Of a stretch of 9,438 bases of DNA, positions 1 to 6,454 are shown one piece after another. The notes under the pieces are model-generated. The model was not told the DNA's origin. It did not search any database and was given only the letters and a program-made list of their open reading frames with translations. Each line of letters starts with the position of its first letter. The first letter of the stretch is position 1. Where the stretch lies: NCBI GenBank assembly GCA_003164255.1, contig PLST01000309.1, positions 5,722 through 15,159 on the forward strand. Direction: 5' to 3'. Made by a program: the position numbers and the translations under genes. This stretch comes from Acidobacteriaceae bacterium (GTDB taxonomy: Bacteria > Acidobacteriota > Terriglobia > Terriglobales > Acidobacteriaceae).

Positions 1-1626
1 GGCGACACCATCGGCGATTGCTTGCCGCGCCACCGCCTCGCCGACCACCAACCCTATCTTCCGCGAGTCGGCCATTGGCGGCAGCAGTGCCGCTGTTTTG
101 TCGTTGCGCGCCGGCGACAGCGACGCAAGCGTCTTGGCCGCGGCCATGAACATGCGGTCGGTGACGCGCCGCGAACGCGAAACCAGAATGCCGAGCGCGA
201 GCCCCGGAAAAATATAAGAATTGTTCACCTGCGCAATGCGAACCACCTTGCCGTTCACTTCGACAGGCGCAAAGGGGCTGCCTGTGCCCACCAGAGCGCG
301 GCCGTCAGTCCACTTCAGCAGGTCGGCAGGCACGGCCTCCGATTGGGAGGTTGGATTGGAGAGCGGAAAAATGACCGGCCGGTCAATATGCCGCGCCATC
401 TCGCGCACAATCTCTTCAGTGAACGCACCCGCCTGCGCAGAGACGCCTGCAAGCACGGTGACCTTTGCATTGCGCACCACGTCGAGCAGCGAAATTGCGT
501 CGCCTCCCTCCAGTTTCCATCCGGCAACGTCTTCGCGTTTGCGCAGCAGTGGCTCCTGCCCGGGCCTGATGCCCTTGCATCCTTCCACCAGCAGGCCGTA
601 GCGATTGAATGCGTAGATGCGCTTGCGCGCCTGCTCTGCGGTGAGGCCTTCTTCCTGCATCGCCGCAACCAGCATATTGATAATGCCGATGCCGGCCGAT
701 CCAGCGCCGAACATGGCAATCGTCTGCTCGCGCAGCGGCACGCCCGTCGCATACACGCCTGCCAGCAGCGTTGCCGTCGTCACTGCCGCGGTTCCCTGGA
801 TGTCGTCGTTGAACGTGCACAACCGGTTGCGATAGCGTTCCAGCAGCCGCGAGGCATTCACGCCCGCAAAATCCTCCCATTGCAGCAGGATGTGCGGCCA
901 GCGCTTTTCCACGGCCGACACAAATGCTTCCACAAAGTCGTCGTACTCCTGGCCCCGCACTCGCTTGTGCTGCCAGCCGATGTAGATCGGATCGTTCAGG
1001 TGCGTCTCGTTGTCCGTGCCCACATCCAGCAGGATCGGCAGGCAATGCTCCGGCGGAATGCCCGCGAGCGCCGTGTAGAGCGCCATCTTTCCGATCGGAA
1101 TGCCCATGCCGCCTGCGCCCTGGTCGCCCAGTCCCAGGATGCGCTCACCGTCGCTCACCACGATGCAACGCACATCGTCGTAGCGCGGGTTGGCCAGGAT
1201 CTTGTCGATGCGTTCCTTGTGTGGAAAGCTCAGGAACAATCCACGCGGCTTGCGCCATATCTCTGAGAATCGCTGGCAGCCTTCTCCCACCGTCGGCGTG
1301 TACACAATCGGAAGCAGTTCCTCAATGTTGTGCTCGATAAACGAGTAGAACAGTGTCTCGTCGTTGTCCTGCAGATCGCGCATCATGCGGTATTTCGCAA
1401 AGGATGAAGTGCGGCTATCGAGTGACGTCTTGCGCCGCTCGCGCTGATCTTCAAGCGTGCCCACGTGCGGAGGAAGGAGTCCATGCAGTCCGAATGCATC
1501 GCGCTCTTCTTCGGTAAATGCGGTTCCTTTGTTGAGCCGCGGATTCATCAATAAATCAAAACCAGACAGGCGTGTACGCACTACGGCAGAGTTGCCCCGG
1601 CCAGACGGGGGAGTCTTTTTACTCAA
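1..1626 (-). CDS. maeA: NAD(P)-dependent malic enzyme, C-terminus missing (runs off the window)
   Basis: Oxidatively decarboxylates malate to pyruvate and CO2 with reduction of NAD(P), in the cytoplasm. Translation from base 1626 gives 542 codons without a stop. The family motifs are in order: YTPTVG at residues 109-114 (catalytic Tyr), ILGLGDQGAGG from 163, EDF at 251-253 and FNDDIQG at 272-278 (metal-binding Glu/Asp), the nucleotide-binding GAGSAG at 307-312, and PLSNPT at 421-426. The large bacterial MaeA/SfcA type is about 565 residues, so roughly 20 residues are probably missing beyond base 1. The start is TTG, chosen because AAGGAG lies 8 nt upstream; the first in-frame ATG is about 27 codons further in and has no such support. 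It follows the GH42 gene by 12 nt and is probably translated from the same mRNA. NAD versus NADP preference cannot be told safely from reading. Family assignment is very secure. Confidence 0.95.
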   Translation of the reverse strand, partial: MSKKTPPSGRGNSAVVRTRLSGFDLLMNPRLNKGTAFTEEERDAFGLHGLLPPHVGTLEDQRERRKTSLDSRTSSFAKYRMMRDLQDNDETLFYSFIEHNIEELLPIVYTPTVGEGCQRFSEIWRKPRGLFLSFPHKERIDKILANPRYDDVRCIVVSDGERILGLGDQGAGGMGIPIGKMALYTALAGIPPEHCLPILLDVGTDNETHLNDPIYIGWQHKRVRGQEYDDFVEAFVSAVEKRWPHILLQWEDFAGVNASRLLERYRNRLCTFNDDIQGTAAVTTATLLAGVYATGVPLREQTIAMFGAGSAGIGIINMLVAAMQEEGLTAEQARKRIYAFNRYGLLVEGCKGIRPGQEPLLRKREDVAGWKLEGGDAISLLDVVRNAKVTVLAGVSAQAGAFTEEIVREMARHIDRPVIFPLSNPTSQSEAVPADLLKWTDGRALVGTGSPFAPVEVNGKVVRIAQVNNSYIFPGLALGILVSRSRRVTDRMFMAAAKTLASLSPARNDKTAALLPPMADSRKIGLVVGEAVARQAIADGVA

Positions 1627-1634
1627 AGCTATTT

Positions 1635-1641
1635 CTCCTTA
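1635..1641 (-). promoter_or_regulatory. Shine-Dalgarno of malic enzyme overlapping the GH42 stop codon
   Basis: On the minus strand the bases read TAAGGAG. TAA (1641-1639) ends the GH42 gene, and AAGGAG (1640-1635) is a strong ribosome binding site 8 nt before the TTG start at 1626. Sharing bases this way suggests that ribosomes ending on GH42 help start malic enzyme translation. It also decides the TTG start. Confidence 0.8.
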
Positions 1642-3795
1642 TTGTTCTTCTATGATGGCCAGATCCCAGGGTTGAAGAGTGATTTGGGCAGCATTTGCAA
1701 TGGCTCTGCCGTCCAGCAGATTCGTTCCCGCTGCATAGGAATAGTGCAGGTCGACGGACTCGCCCGAGTAGTTGAAGTAGTAGTGAATCCGTTTGCCGAT
1801 GCGATTGATGCCGTGCTGAACATGCACTGAAGCCGGAAGTTGCTGATCGGGTCCGGTGAGCGAAAGCTGTTGCAGTTCGTTTTTGAGCACCGCGGTTTGC
1901 AGCGCTCCGGAGAGGTAGGTTCCCTCGTAAAGCAGCGTGCCTGAACCGAACTCGTTGCGCGTGATTGCGGGCCACTTGCCGAAGAAGGGGTGGTCGTAGC
2001 TGGCGACGACTTTGGCGTGTTCGGGCATCAGGAACTCGGCCCAATAGTAGACCTGGTTGTTTGCGCTCACATGAAAAGGGTCGTCCTTCAGCGCAAGAGG
2101 CTTTTCGAGATTGGAGAATTCCTGATAGCTGAAACCCGCGGCTTCGCGCAGTGGCCCCGGCGCGCGCACCCAGCGCACTGCCGAGTTCTCATTGGCGAAT
2201 CCGCTCTTGAAAGTCATAACGACGTGTCCGCCATTCTTCACATAATCTGAGATCTTCTGGAGCAATACGTCGTCGGAGATGTAGAGCGCCGGAACGATCA
2301 GCAGCTTGTATTGGGAGAAGTCAGAGGTCTCGGGGAAGACAAAGTCGGAGCCAACGTTGAGATCGTAAAGCGACTTGTGAATCTGCCGGACCAGCGTGTC
2401 GTAGCTGGCTGTTGCCTGCCCTGGCCCCCAGGGCTCTGATGCATTGGATGTGAAGGGCATGAAGCCGATGGCATTGGCAGAGTCGCGGCTCCAGAGTATG
2501 GCCACCTGGTTGTGGATCTGTAGCCCGACGAGATGCGGACCGATCTTTTGCAACTCGTGCGCGGTGCGGCTCACTTCAGCGTAGGCGCGATTAGGTTCGA
2601 GATCGTGCGAGAGGACACCTTTCCAATAGGTCTCCTGGTTGGCGGCGATCGAAGCCCAGTGCCAGTACTCCACCATGTTGGCGCCGTTCGACAGGTGCGT
2701 GTACACATCCTCGCGCATCTGACCGTCGTAGGGTGGGAATTGGCTCGCTGAACTCCAGCCGATGGTTTGTGCGTTGGTCTCGGTGATCAGAAAGTTGCCG
2801 TGCTTGAGAGAACGGGTGAAGTCTCCCTGCATAGACTGCACGGAACCGTCGTAGTGGTCCTGTGTTCCGTGGTAGATGTTGTCGGCGGGAATGTCGAGGA
2901 AGGATGCGATGGACTCTTCGTTGACGTCGTGACGCATCATGCCGCCGAAGTCGGTGGTGACGAATTGGGTGGGCGCCGCGCATTCGCGCACCAGGCCAGC
3001 CTGCCAGTGTAGGAAGTCGGTCACACGCATCTGGCTCCAGCGCGTCCACTCAAGCTTGTAGCCGGTGCTCTGCGCTCCTTCGCGAATCGGAAGGTCTTCC
3101 CATGTGTGGATGTTTTCGCCCCAGTAGTTCAAGAACCAGGCCTGACTCAGGGCTTCAGGACTGACAAATTTCTTCTCAAGGTAGTGCTGAAAGCCAACAA
3201 AAACGTCGGGATTTGCGGCGTCATAACTTGAGGTCTCGTTGTCGAGCTGCCAGCCGATGACGGTGGCGTTGTTTTTGTAGTGGGCGACGATGTGGCGGAT
3301 GAGCCGCTCGGCGTAAAAGCGGTACGCGGGCGAGTCGGTGTCCATATTCTGCCGCATGCCGTAGGAGTTGGGGCGGCCGTCGGGGTAGCGGGCCAGGATT
3401 TCGGGATGCTGATGGGCCATCCAGGCGGGAATGGAATAGGTGGGAGTTCCGAGGATGACCTTGATGCCGGCTTTCCCCATAGCTTCGACGATGCGATCCA
3501 TCCACGCGTAGTCGAATTGGCCGTCTTCGGGCTCCCACAGGCTCCAGGTGGACTCGCCCATGCGGACGACGTTGATGCCGGCGGCTTTCATCAGGGCAAC
3601 GTCTTTTTCCAGGCGGGCGGCCTGATCTCCTGGCATGTACTCGTTGTAGTAGGCCGCGCCGTAAAGGACGGTTGGAAAGTTGAGATCAGGAGATGAAGTC
3701 GTAGACTGCTGGGCCGCGGCGGCAAGCGGCGAGAAGGCCAAGGCAATGAGAGCGAGAGCACGAAGGGCGGGAAAACGGTGATTCGAAAGCAGCAT
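1639..3795 (-). CDS. Exported GH42 family beta-galactosidase
   Basis: 718 residues. Predicted retaining glycoside hydrolase of family 42, releasing galactose (or in some members arabinose) from beta-linked sugars or plant-derived oligosaccharides. Residues 1-28 look like a Sec signal peptide: a basic start, a hydrophobic stretch and an AAA-Q cleavage site with no lipobox Cys, so a periplasmic or secreted enzyme is expected. The TIM barrel starts near YGAAYYNEY (45-53), with RMGESTWSLWEPEDGQFDY at 78-96. The acid/base Glu is E187 in WQLDNE, and the likely nucleophile is E339 in LITETN. A beta-trimerisation-like domain (about 425-640) and a short C-terminal beta domain ending in LQPWDLAIIEE complete the family's usual layout. 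Only one Cys is visible, so the zinc-binding Cys cluster of some GH42 enzymes is absent. The ATG at 3795 has GAGGAA 5 nt upstream. Length is typical for the family; exact substrate is unknown. Confidence 0.92.
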   Translation of the reverse strand: MLLSNHRFPALRALALIALAFSPLAAAAQQSTTSSPDLNFPTVLYGAAYYNEYMPGDQAARLEKDVALMKAAGINVVRMGESTWSLWEPEDGQFDYAWMDRIVEAMGKAGIKVILGTPTYSIPAWMAHQHPEILARYPDGRPNSYGMRQNMDTDSPAYRFYAERLIRHIVAHYKNNATVIGWQLDNETSSYDAANPDVFVGFQHYLEKKFVSPEALSQAWFLNYWGENIHTWEDLPIREGAQSTGYKLEWTRWSQMRVTDFLHWQAGLVRECAAPTQFVTTDFGGMMRHDVNEESIASFLDIPADNIYHGTQDHYDGSVQSMQGDFTRSLKHGNFLITETNAQTIGWSSASQFPPYDGQMREDVYTHLSNGANMVEYWHWASIAANQETYWKGVLSHDLEPNRAYAEVSRTAHELQKIGPHLVGLQIHNQVAILWSRDSANAIGFMPFTSNASEPWGPGQATASYDTLVRQIHKSLYDLNVGSDFVFPETSDFSQYKLLIVPALYISDDVLLQKISDYVKNGGHVVMTFKSGFANENSAVRWVRAPGPLREAAGFSYQEFSNLEKPLALKDDPFHVSANNQVYYWAEFLMPEHAKVVASYDHPFFGKWPAITRNEFGSGTLLYEGTYLSGALQTAVLKNELQQLSLTGPDQQLPASVHVQHGINRIGKRIHYYFNYSGESVDLHYSYAAGTNLLDGRAIANAAQITLQPWDLAIIEEQ

Positions 3796-3822
3796 GGTTC
3801 TTCCTCTTTCCGGGCAAAGAAG

Positions 3823-3837
3823 TCGCTTCAGAAGCGA
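3823..3837 (-). terminator. Perfect inverted repeat between phosphoesterase and GH42 genes, possible attenuator
   Basis: A 7-bp perfect inverted repeat (TCGCTTC / GAAGCGA) around a single central base sits in the 60-nt spacer between two same-direction genes. A real RNA hairpin would open the innermost pairs to leave a 5-bp stem. On the minus strand it is followed by CTTCTTT, only a weak T-rich tract. It could partly terminate transcription after the phosphoesterase gene, be an operator, or be chance. Confidence 0.3.
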
Positions 3838-3855
3838 AGGACAATGAAAACACTT

Positions 3856-4977
3856 CTAGTTGAAGGTAAGCAACACAATCTCCGGCTCGGTTCCAACGCG
3901 CATGGGAGGCCCCCAGGTGCCGGCTCCGGTGGATGTGTACACTTGCAGTTCTCCAAATCGTTGCAGCCCGTACGTGAACCGCCCGAAGATGCGGCGCGTC
4001 ATCCAGTTGAACGGAGCCAGCTGTCCTCCGTGCGTGTGTCCTGACAGTTGCAGGCTTACGCCCGCGCGTTCCACAATCGGCAGCCGGCTGGGCATGTGGT
4101 TGAGCAGAATGTTCGCCTCGGCGGGATTCAGCCGCATCCCGTCCAGTACTGCCTTCAGGCGGATCGGACTTGTTGAGTCGCCAAAGGGCACGCCTGCGAT
4201 ATGCAGACCATCCACGGTCAACCTCTCATTGTGCAGGTTGCGCATGCCCGCGCGCTCCACCGCCGCCACGTATTGCTCTGAGCTGCTGAACTCTTCGTGG
4301 TTGCCAGTTGAAAAGTAAGTCCCGAAGGGCGGCGCAAGTTCCTTGAATGGTGCGATCAAACGGTCGAGATCGGCGCTGGTTCCATCAAACACGTCGCCGG
4401 GAATGAAGACGATGTCGGGCTTCAACTCCGCGGCCATGGCTACCATGCGTCGCGCAAATCCCGCGCCGTTAACGTTGCCCAGGTGCAGATCGCTCAGCAT
4501 CACGGCTTTACGCCCGCGCCAGCTTTCAGGCAGGCCCGGCAGCGCCACCGTGATCCGCCGGATGCGAATCACGCGCGCATTCACAAGGCCATAGATGCCC
4601 GTCAAGAGCGCAGCGACAAATAGCACGCCAGCAATCAGCGGTCGCGCGCCCGTCGGGTTTGCGCTCAATCCCAACGCCAGCCACGCGTACCACGTGAGCC
4701 AGCACAGGCAGGCGGCCCAGAAGAAATAATTCAGGAACCCAAGCCACAACGTCGCAATCTTGTACATAGGCACAACCAGCGCGTTATGAAACCTGAAGCT
4801 CGCGAGTGCCGCGGCCATAAAGCTGAAGGCAAGCGCAAGCAACACCACCCGCACCGCGAGAACTTCAGCCGGGCCAGGGCTCTCCCAGAAGCTCATCCAG
4901 GTGTGAAACAGGAACCAGTGCGCCAGTAGCAGAATGATTTCAATTAAGCAAATGCCTACGATCGGCCAGGCCTTCAA
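3856..4977 (-). CDS. Membrane-anchored calcineurin-like metallophosphoesterase (YkuE/YaeI type)
   Basis: 373 residues from the proposed TTG start at 4977. The N-terminal 135 residues or so hold about four hydrophobic membrane segments. The rest is a two-metal phosphoesterase domain with all signature blocks: SDLHLG (D163, H165), GDVFDG (D195), GNHEE (N226, H227), NHMPSR (H294) and SGHTHGGQ (H314, H316). Such proteins hydrolyse phosphodiester or pyrophosphate bonds at the membrane; LpxG-like UDP-2,3-diacylglucosamine hydrolysis in lipid A synthesis is one possibility, but nothing visible fixes the substrate. The same frame stays open upstream to a TTG at 5058 (400 residues). I prefer 4977 because AAGGAG lies 7 nt before it, the upstream start has no comparable site, and the extra 27 residues are polar. 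The gene is divergent from hemW and leads into the GH42 gene. Confidence 0.88.
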   Translation of the reverse strand: MKAWPIVGICLIEIILLLAHWFLFHTWMSFWESPGPAEVLAVRVVLLALAFSFMAAALASFRFHNALVVPMYKIATLWLGFLNYFFWAACLCWLTWYAWLALGLSANPTGARPLIAGVLFVAALLTGIYGLVNARVIRIRRITVALPGLPESWRGRKAVMLSDLHLGNVNGAGFARRMVAMAAELKPDIVFIPGDVFDGTSADLDRLIAPFKELAPPFGTYFSTGNHEEFSSSEQYVAAVERAGMRNLHNERLTVDGLHIAGVPFGDSTSPIRLKAVLDGMRLNPAEANILLNHMPSRLPIVERAGVSLQLSGHTHGGQLAPFNWMTRRIFGRFTYGLQRFGELQVYTSTGAGTWGPPMRVGTEPEIVLLTFN

Positions 4978-5065
4978 ATAGAAACTCCTTCGTTCAATGA
5001 TGACACGAACCGGGTTATCGGTATCTGTGACGGGTGACCGCCTGTCTCCGTGAAACAATCTCCTT
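4978..5065. promoter_or_regulatory. Divergent intergenic region between phosphoesterase gene and hemW
   Basis: With the start placed at 4977, 88 nt separate the two divergent genes, so both promoters should lie here or overlap the 5' ends. I found no convincing sigma-70 pair in either direction; ATGACA at 4999-5004 with TATCTG 16 nt downstream is a poor match. An 8-base direct repeat, GTGACCGC, occurs at 5034-5041 and again at the hemW start (5066-5073). Location supports a regulatory role, but the elements are not resolved. Confidence 0.4.
4985..4990 (-). promoter_or_regulatory. Shine-Dalgarno deciding the phosphoesterase TTG start
   Basis: AAGGAG on the minus strand is followed by 7 nt and then TTG at 4977-4975. 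This near-ideal arrangement favours 4977 over the open-frame TTG at 5058 as the true start. Confidence 0.7.
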
Positions 5066-6310
5066 GTGACCGCTGATCAGGACAACGCGCTTGGGATCTA
5101 TATCTCCATCCCCTTTTGCAGGTCGAAGTGCACCTACTGCAACTTCGCCTCGGGCGTTTATCCGGCCAGCGAGCACGCGCGTTATGTCGGCCGCCTCGTC
5201 GGCGATCTCGAGTCGGCCGGCGTGTGGGCCGGGCAAATCAATGTGAATCTGCCCCGGCGTGTCGACTCTGTTTACCTGGGCGGTGGAACCCCCAGCCTGC
5301 TTGCTCCGGACCTGATTGACCATCTCTTCACCACCATACGAGCGAATTTCCATTTCGATGTGGATGCCGAAGTCACGGTCGAGTGCGCGCCGGGTCAAAT
5401 TGCCGACGAAACCCTCGACGCGCTGGTTGCCGCGGGCGTCAACCGCGTGAGTTTGGGTGTGCAGTCCTTCATCGATCGCGAAGCGCAATCGAGCGGCCGC
5501 CTTCACAGCCGGGCAATTGTTGAGGATGACCTTCGCCGCCTCCGTGCCGCTGGAATTCGCAACATCAACCTCGATCTCATCGCAGGTCTCGCCGGCCAGA
5601 CCTTCGCCTCCTGGCAAGAGTCGCTTGACGCGCTCATCGGCGCCGGCGTTCCTCATGCCAGCGTCTACATGCTCGAGGTGGATGAGGATTCCAGGCTGGG
5701 CCGCGAAATGCTCGCAGGCGGCGTCCGCTACCACGCCGAGCTCGTGCCCAATGACGATGCCATTGCGCGCATGTACACGCAGGCAATCGACTCGCTCGCC
5801 ACCGCCGGCTTGGCACAATATGAGATTTCGAATTTCTGCCTGCCTGGTTTTGCTTCCCGCCACAATCTCCGCTACTGGCAGCGGCGGCCCTACCTGGGCC
5901 TCGGACTCGATGCATCCTCCATGCTCCGCGCTCCCCGCTCCAGTCGCGCAGAGATCCCCAACGTACTGCGCGCCACCACTTCTGACGATCTGACGGCCTA
6001 CCTTGGAGCATCGCAGCCGCTCGAAACCACCTGGCACTCCCCGGCCAGCCAACTTGAAGAAGCCTGGTTCCTCGGTCTTCGCCTCAACGCGGGCGTCCGC
6101 GTGGCAGACCTGCAGAGCGAGTTTGGCCTCAGCGCCGTCACGCCCGCCCTTGAAGTCGTTTCCCGCCTGGCGGAGGAGGGATTGCTGCTGTCTGAAGGCG
6201 GTGTGGTCCGTTTAACCGCGCGTGGTCAGTTGCTCTCGAATGACGTCTTTCAGGAGTTTCTGGGCCTGGCGAACGTGGCTGAACTCGTCCCGCAGCAAAT
6301 GCGCTCCTAG
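5066..6310 (+). CDS. hemW: Radical SAM heme chaperone HemW
   Basis: 414 residues. HemW is a cytoplasmic 4Fe-4S radical-SAM protein related to coproporphyrinogen dehydrogenase (HemN) that binds heme and is thought to pass it to heme proteins. The cluster motif is C18-x3-C22-x2-C25 followed by N-F; the aromatic residue where HemN has a fourth Cys is a HemW trait. Also present are GGGTPS (72-77), the GVQSF block (131-135), HNLRYW (266-271; the HNxxYW motif linked to heme binding) and a C-terminal HemN_C winged-helix region from about 330 (EEAWFLGLRL). The GTG start is the only possible start between an in-frame stop at 5051 and the Cys motif, although no good Shine-Dalgarno precedes it. Two conserved spots deviate: the usual G-A-H-S/G segment reads DASS (282-285), and the ENPG-like segment reads ECAPG (106-110). 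Length is normal for the family. Confidence 0.93.
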   Translation: MTADQDNALGIYISIPFCRSKCTYCNFASGVYPASEHARYVGRLVGDLESAGVWAGQINVNLPRRVDSVYLGGGTPSLLAPDLIDHLFTTIRANFHFDVDAEVTVECAPGQIADETLDALVAAGVNRVSLGVQSFIDREAQSSGRLHSRAIVEDDLRRLRAAGIRNINLDLIAGLAGQTFASWQESLDALIGAGVPHASVYMLEVDEDSRLGREMLAGGVRYHAELVPNDDAIARMYTQAIDSLATAGLAQYEISNFCLPGFASRHNLRYWQRRPYLGLGLDASSMLRAPRSSRAEIPNVLRATTSDDLTAYLGASQPLETTWHSPASQLEEAWFLGLRLNAGVRVADLQSEFGLSAVTPALEVVSRLAEEGLLLSEGGVVRLTARGQLLSNDVFQEFLGLANVAELVPQQMRS

Positions 6311-6382
6311 CGCTGGCGGAAATCAATGCCCCGCCCGCCGTTCCCGGCCTGAATACGATTCGCTTGCCAACTTGGAAAGAGA

Positions 6383-6388
6383 TACAAT
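6383..6388 (+). promoter_or_regulatory. Possible -10 element upstream of the caspase-like gene
   Basis: TACAAT matches the sigma-70 -10 consensus at five of six positions and lies in the 144-nt gap after hemW. No good -35 is at the right distance; TTGCCA at 6364-6369 leaves only 13 nt. The gap is long enough for a separate promoter, but the element is weak evidence on its own. Confidence 0.25.
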
Positions 6389-6396
6389 TGGGAAAT

Positions 6397-6410
6397 TCTC
6401 CGCTCGGAGA
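6397..6410 (+). repeat. Short inverted repeat in the leader of the caspase-like gene
   Basis: TCTCCG and CGGAGA form a perfect 6-bp inverted repeat around CT, about 45 nt before the ATG. As RNA it would fold as a 5-bp stem with a 4-base loop. There is no following T-tract, so it is not a terminator for hemW; it might be a leader hairpin or an operator half-site pair. Nothing else structured is seen in 6311-6454. Confidence 0.3.
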
Positions 6411-6454
6411 GCAACTTTACAGCATTTTCCGTTTCATTGAGTGTGGGACTGATT

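Noticed and set aside
22..1266. 414-codon open frame on the plus strand opposite the malic enzyme gene
   Set aside because: It is antisense to a gene with every malic enzyme motif, and its product is Arg/His/Ala-rich with no recognisable domain, as expected from GC-rich codon bias.
5034..5073. Direct repeat GTGACCGC at 5034-5041 and 5066-5073
   Set aside because: Eight bases in GC-rich DNA with one copy inside the hemW start is easily chance; no further copies or symmetry support an operator.
5015..6052. 345-codon open frame on the minus strand opposite hemW
   Set aside because: It overlaps conserved HemW motifs and the start of the phosphoesterase gene and shows no domain; an antisense shadow.
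6315..6339. GGCGG/CCGCC inverted repeat after the hemW stop, considered as a terminator
   Set aside because: The stem is only 5 bp with a loop of more than 10 bases and no T-tract follows.
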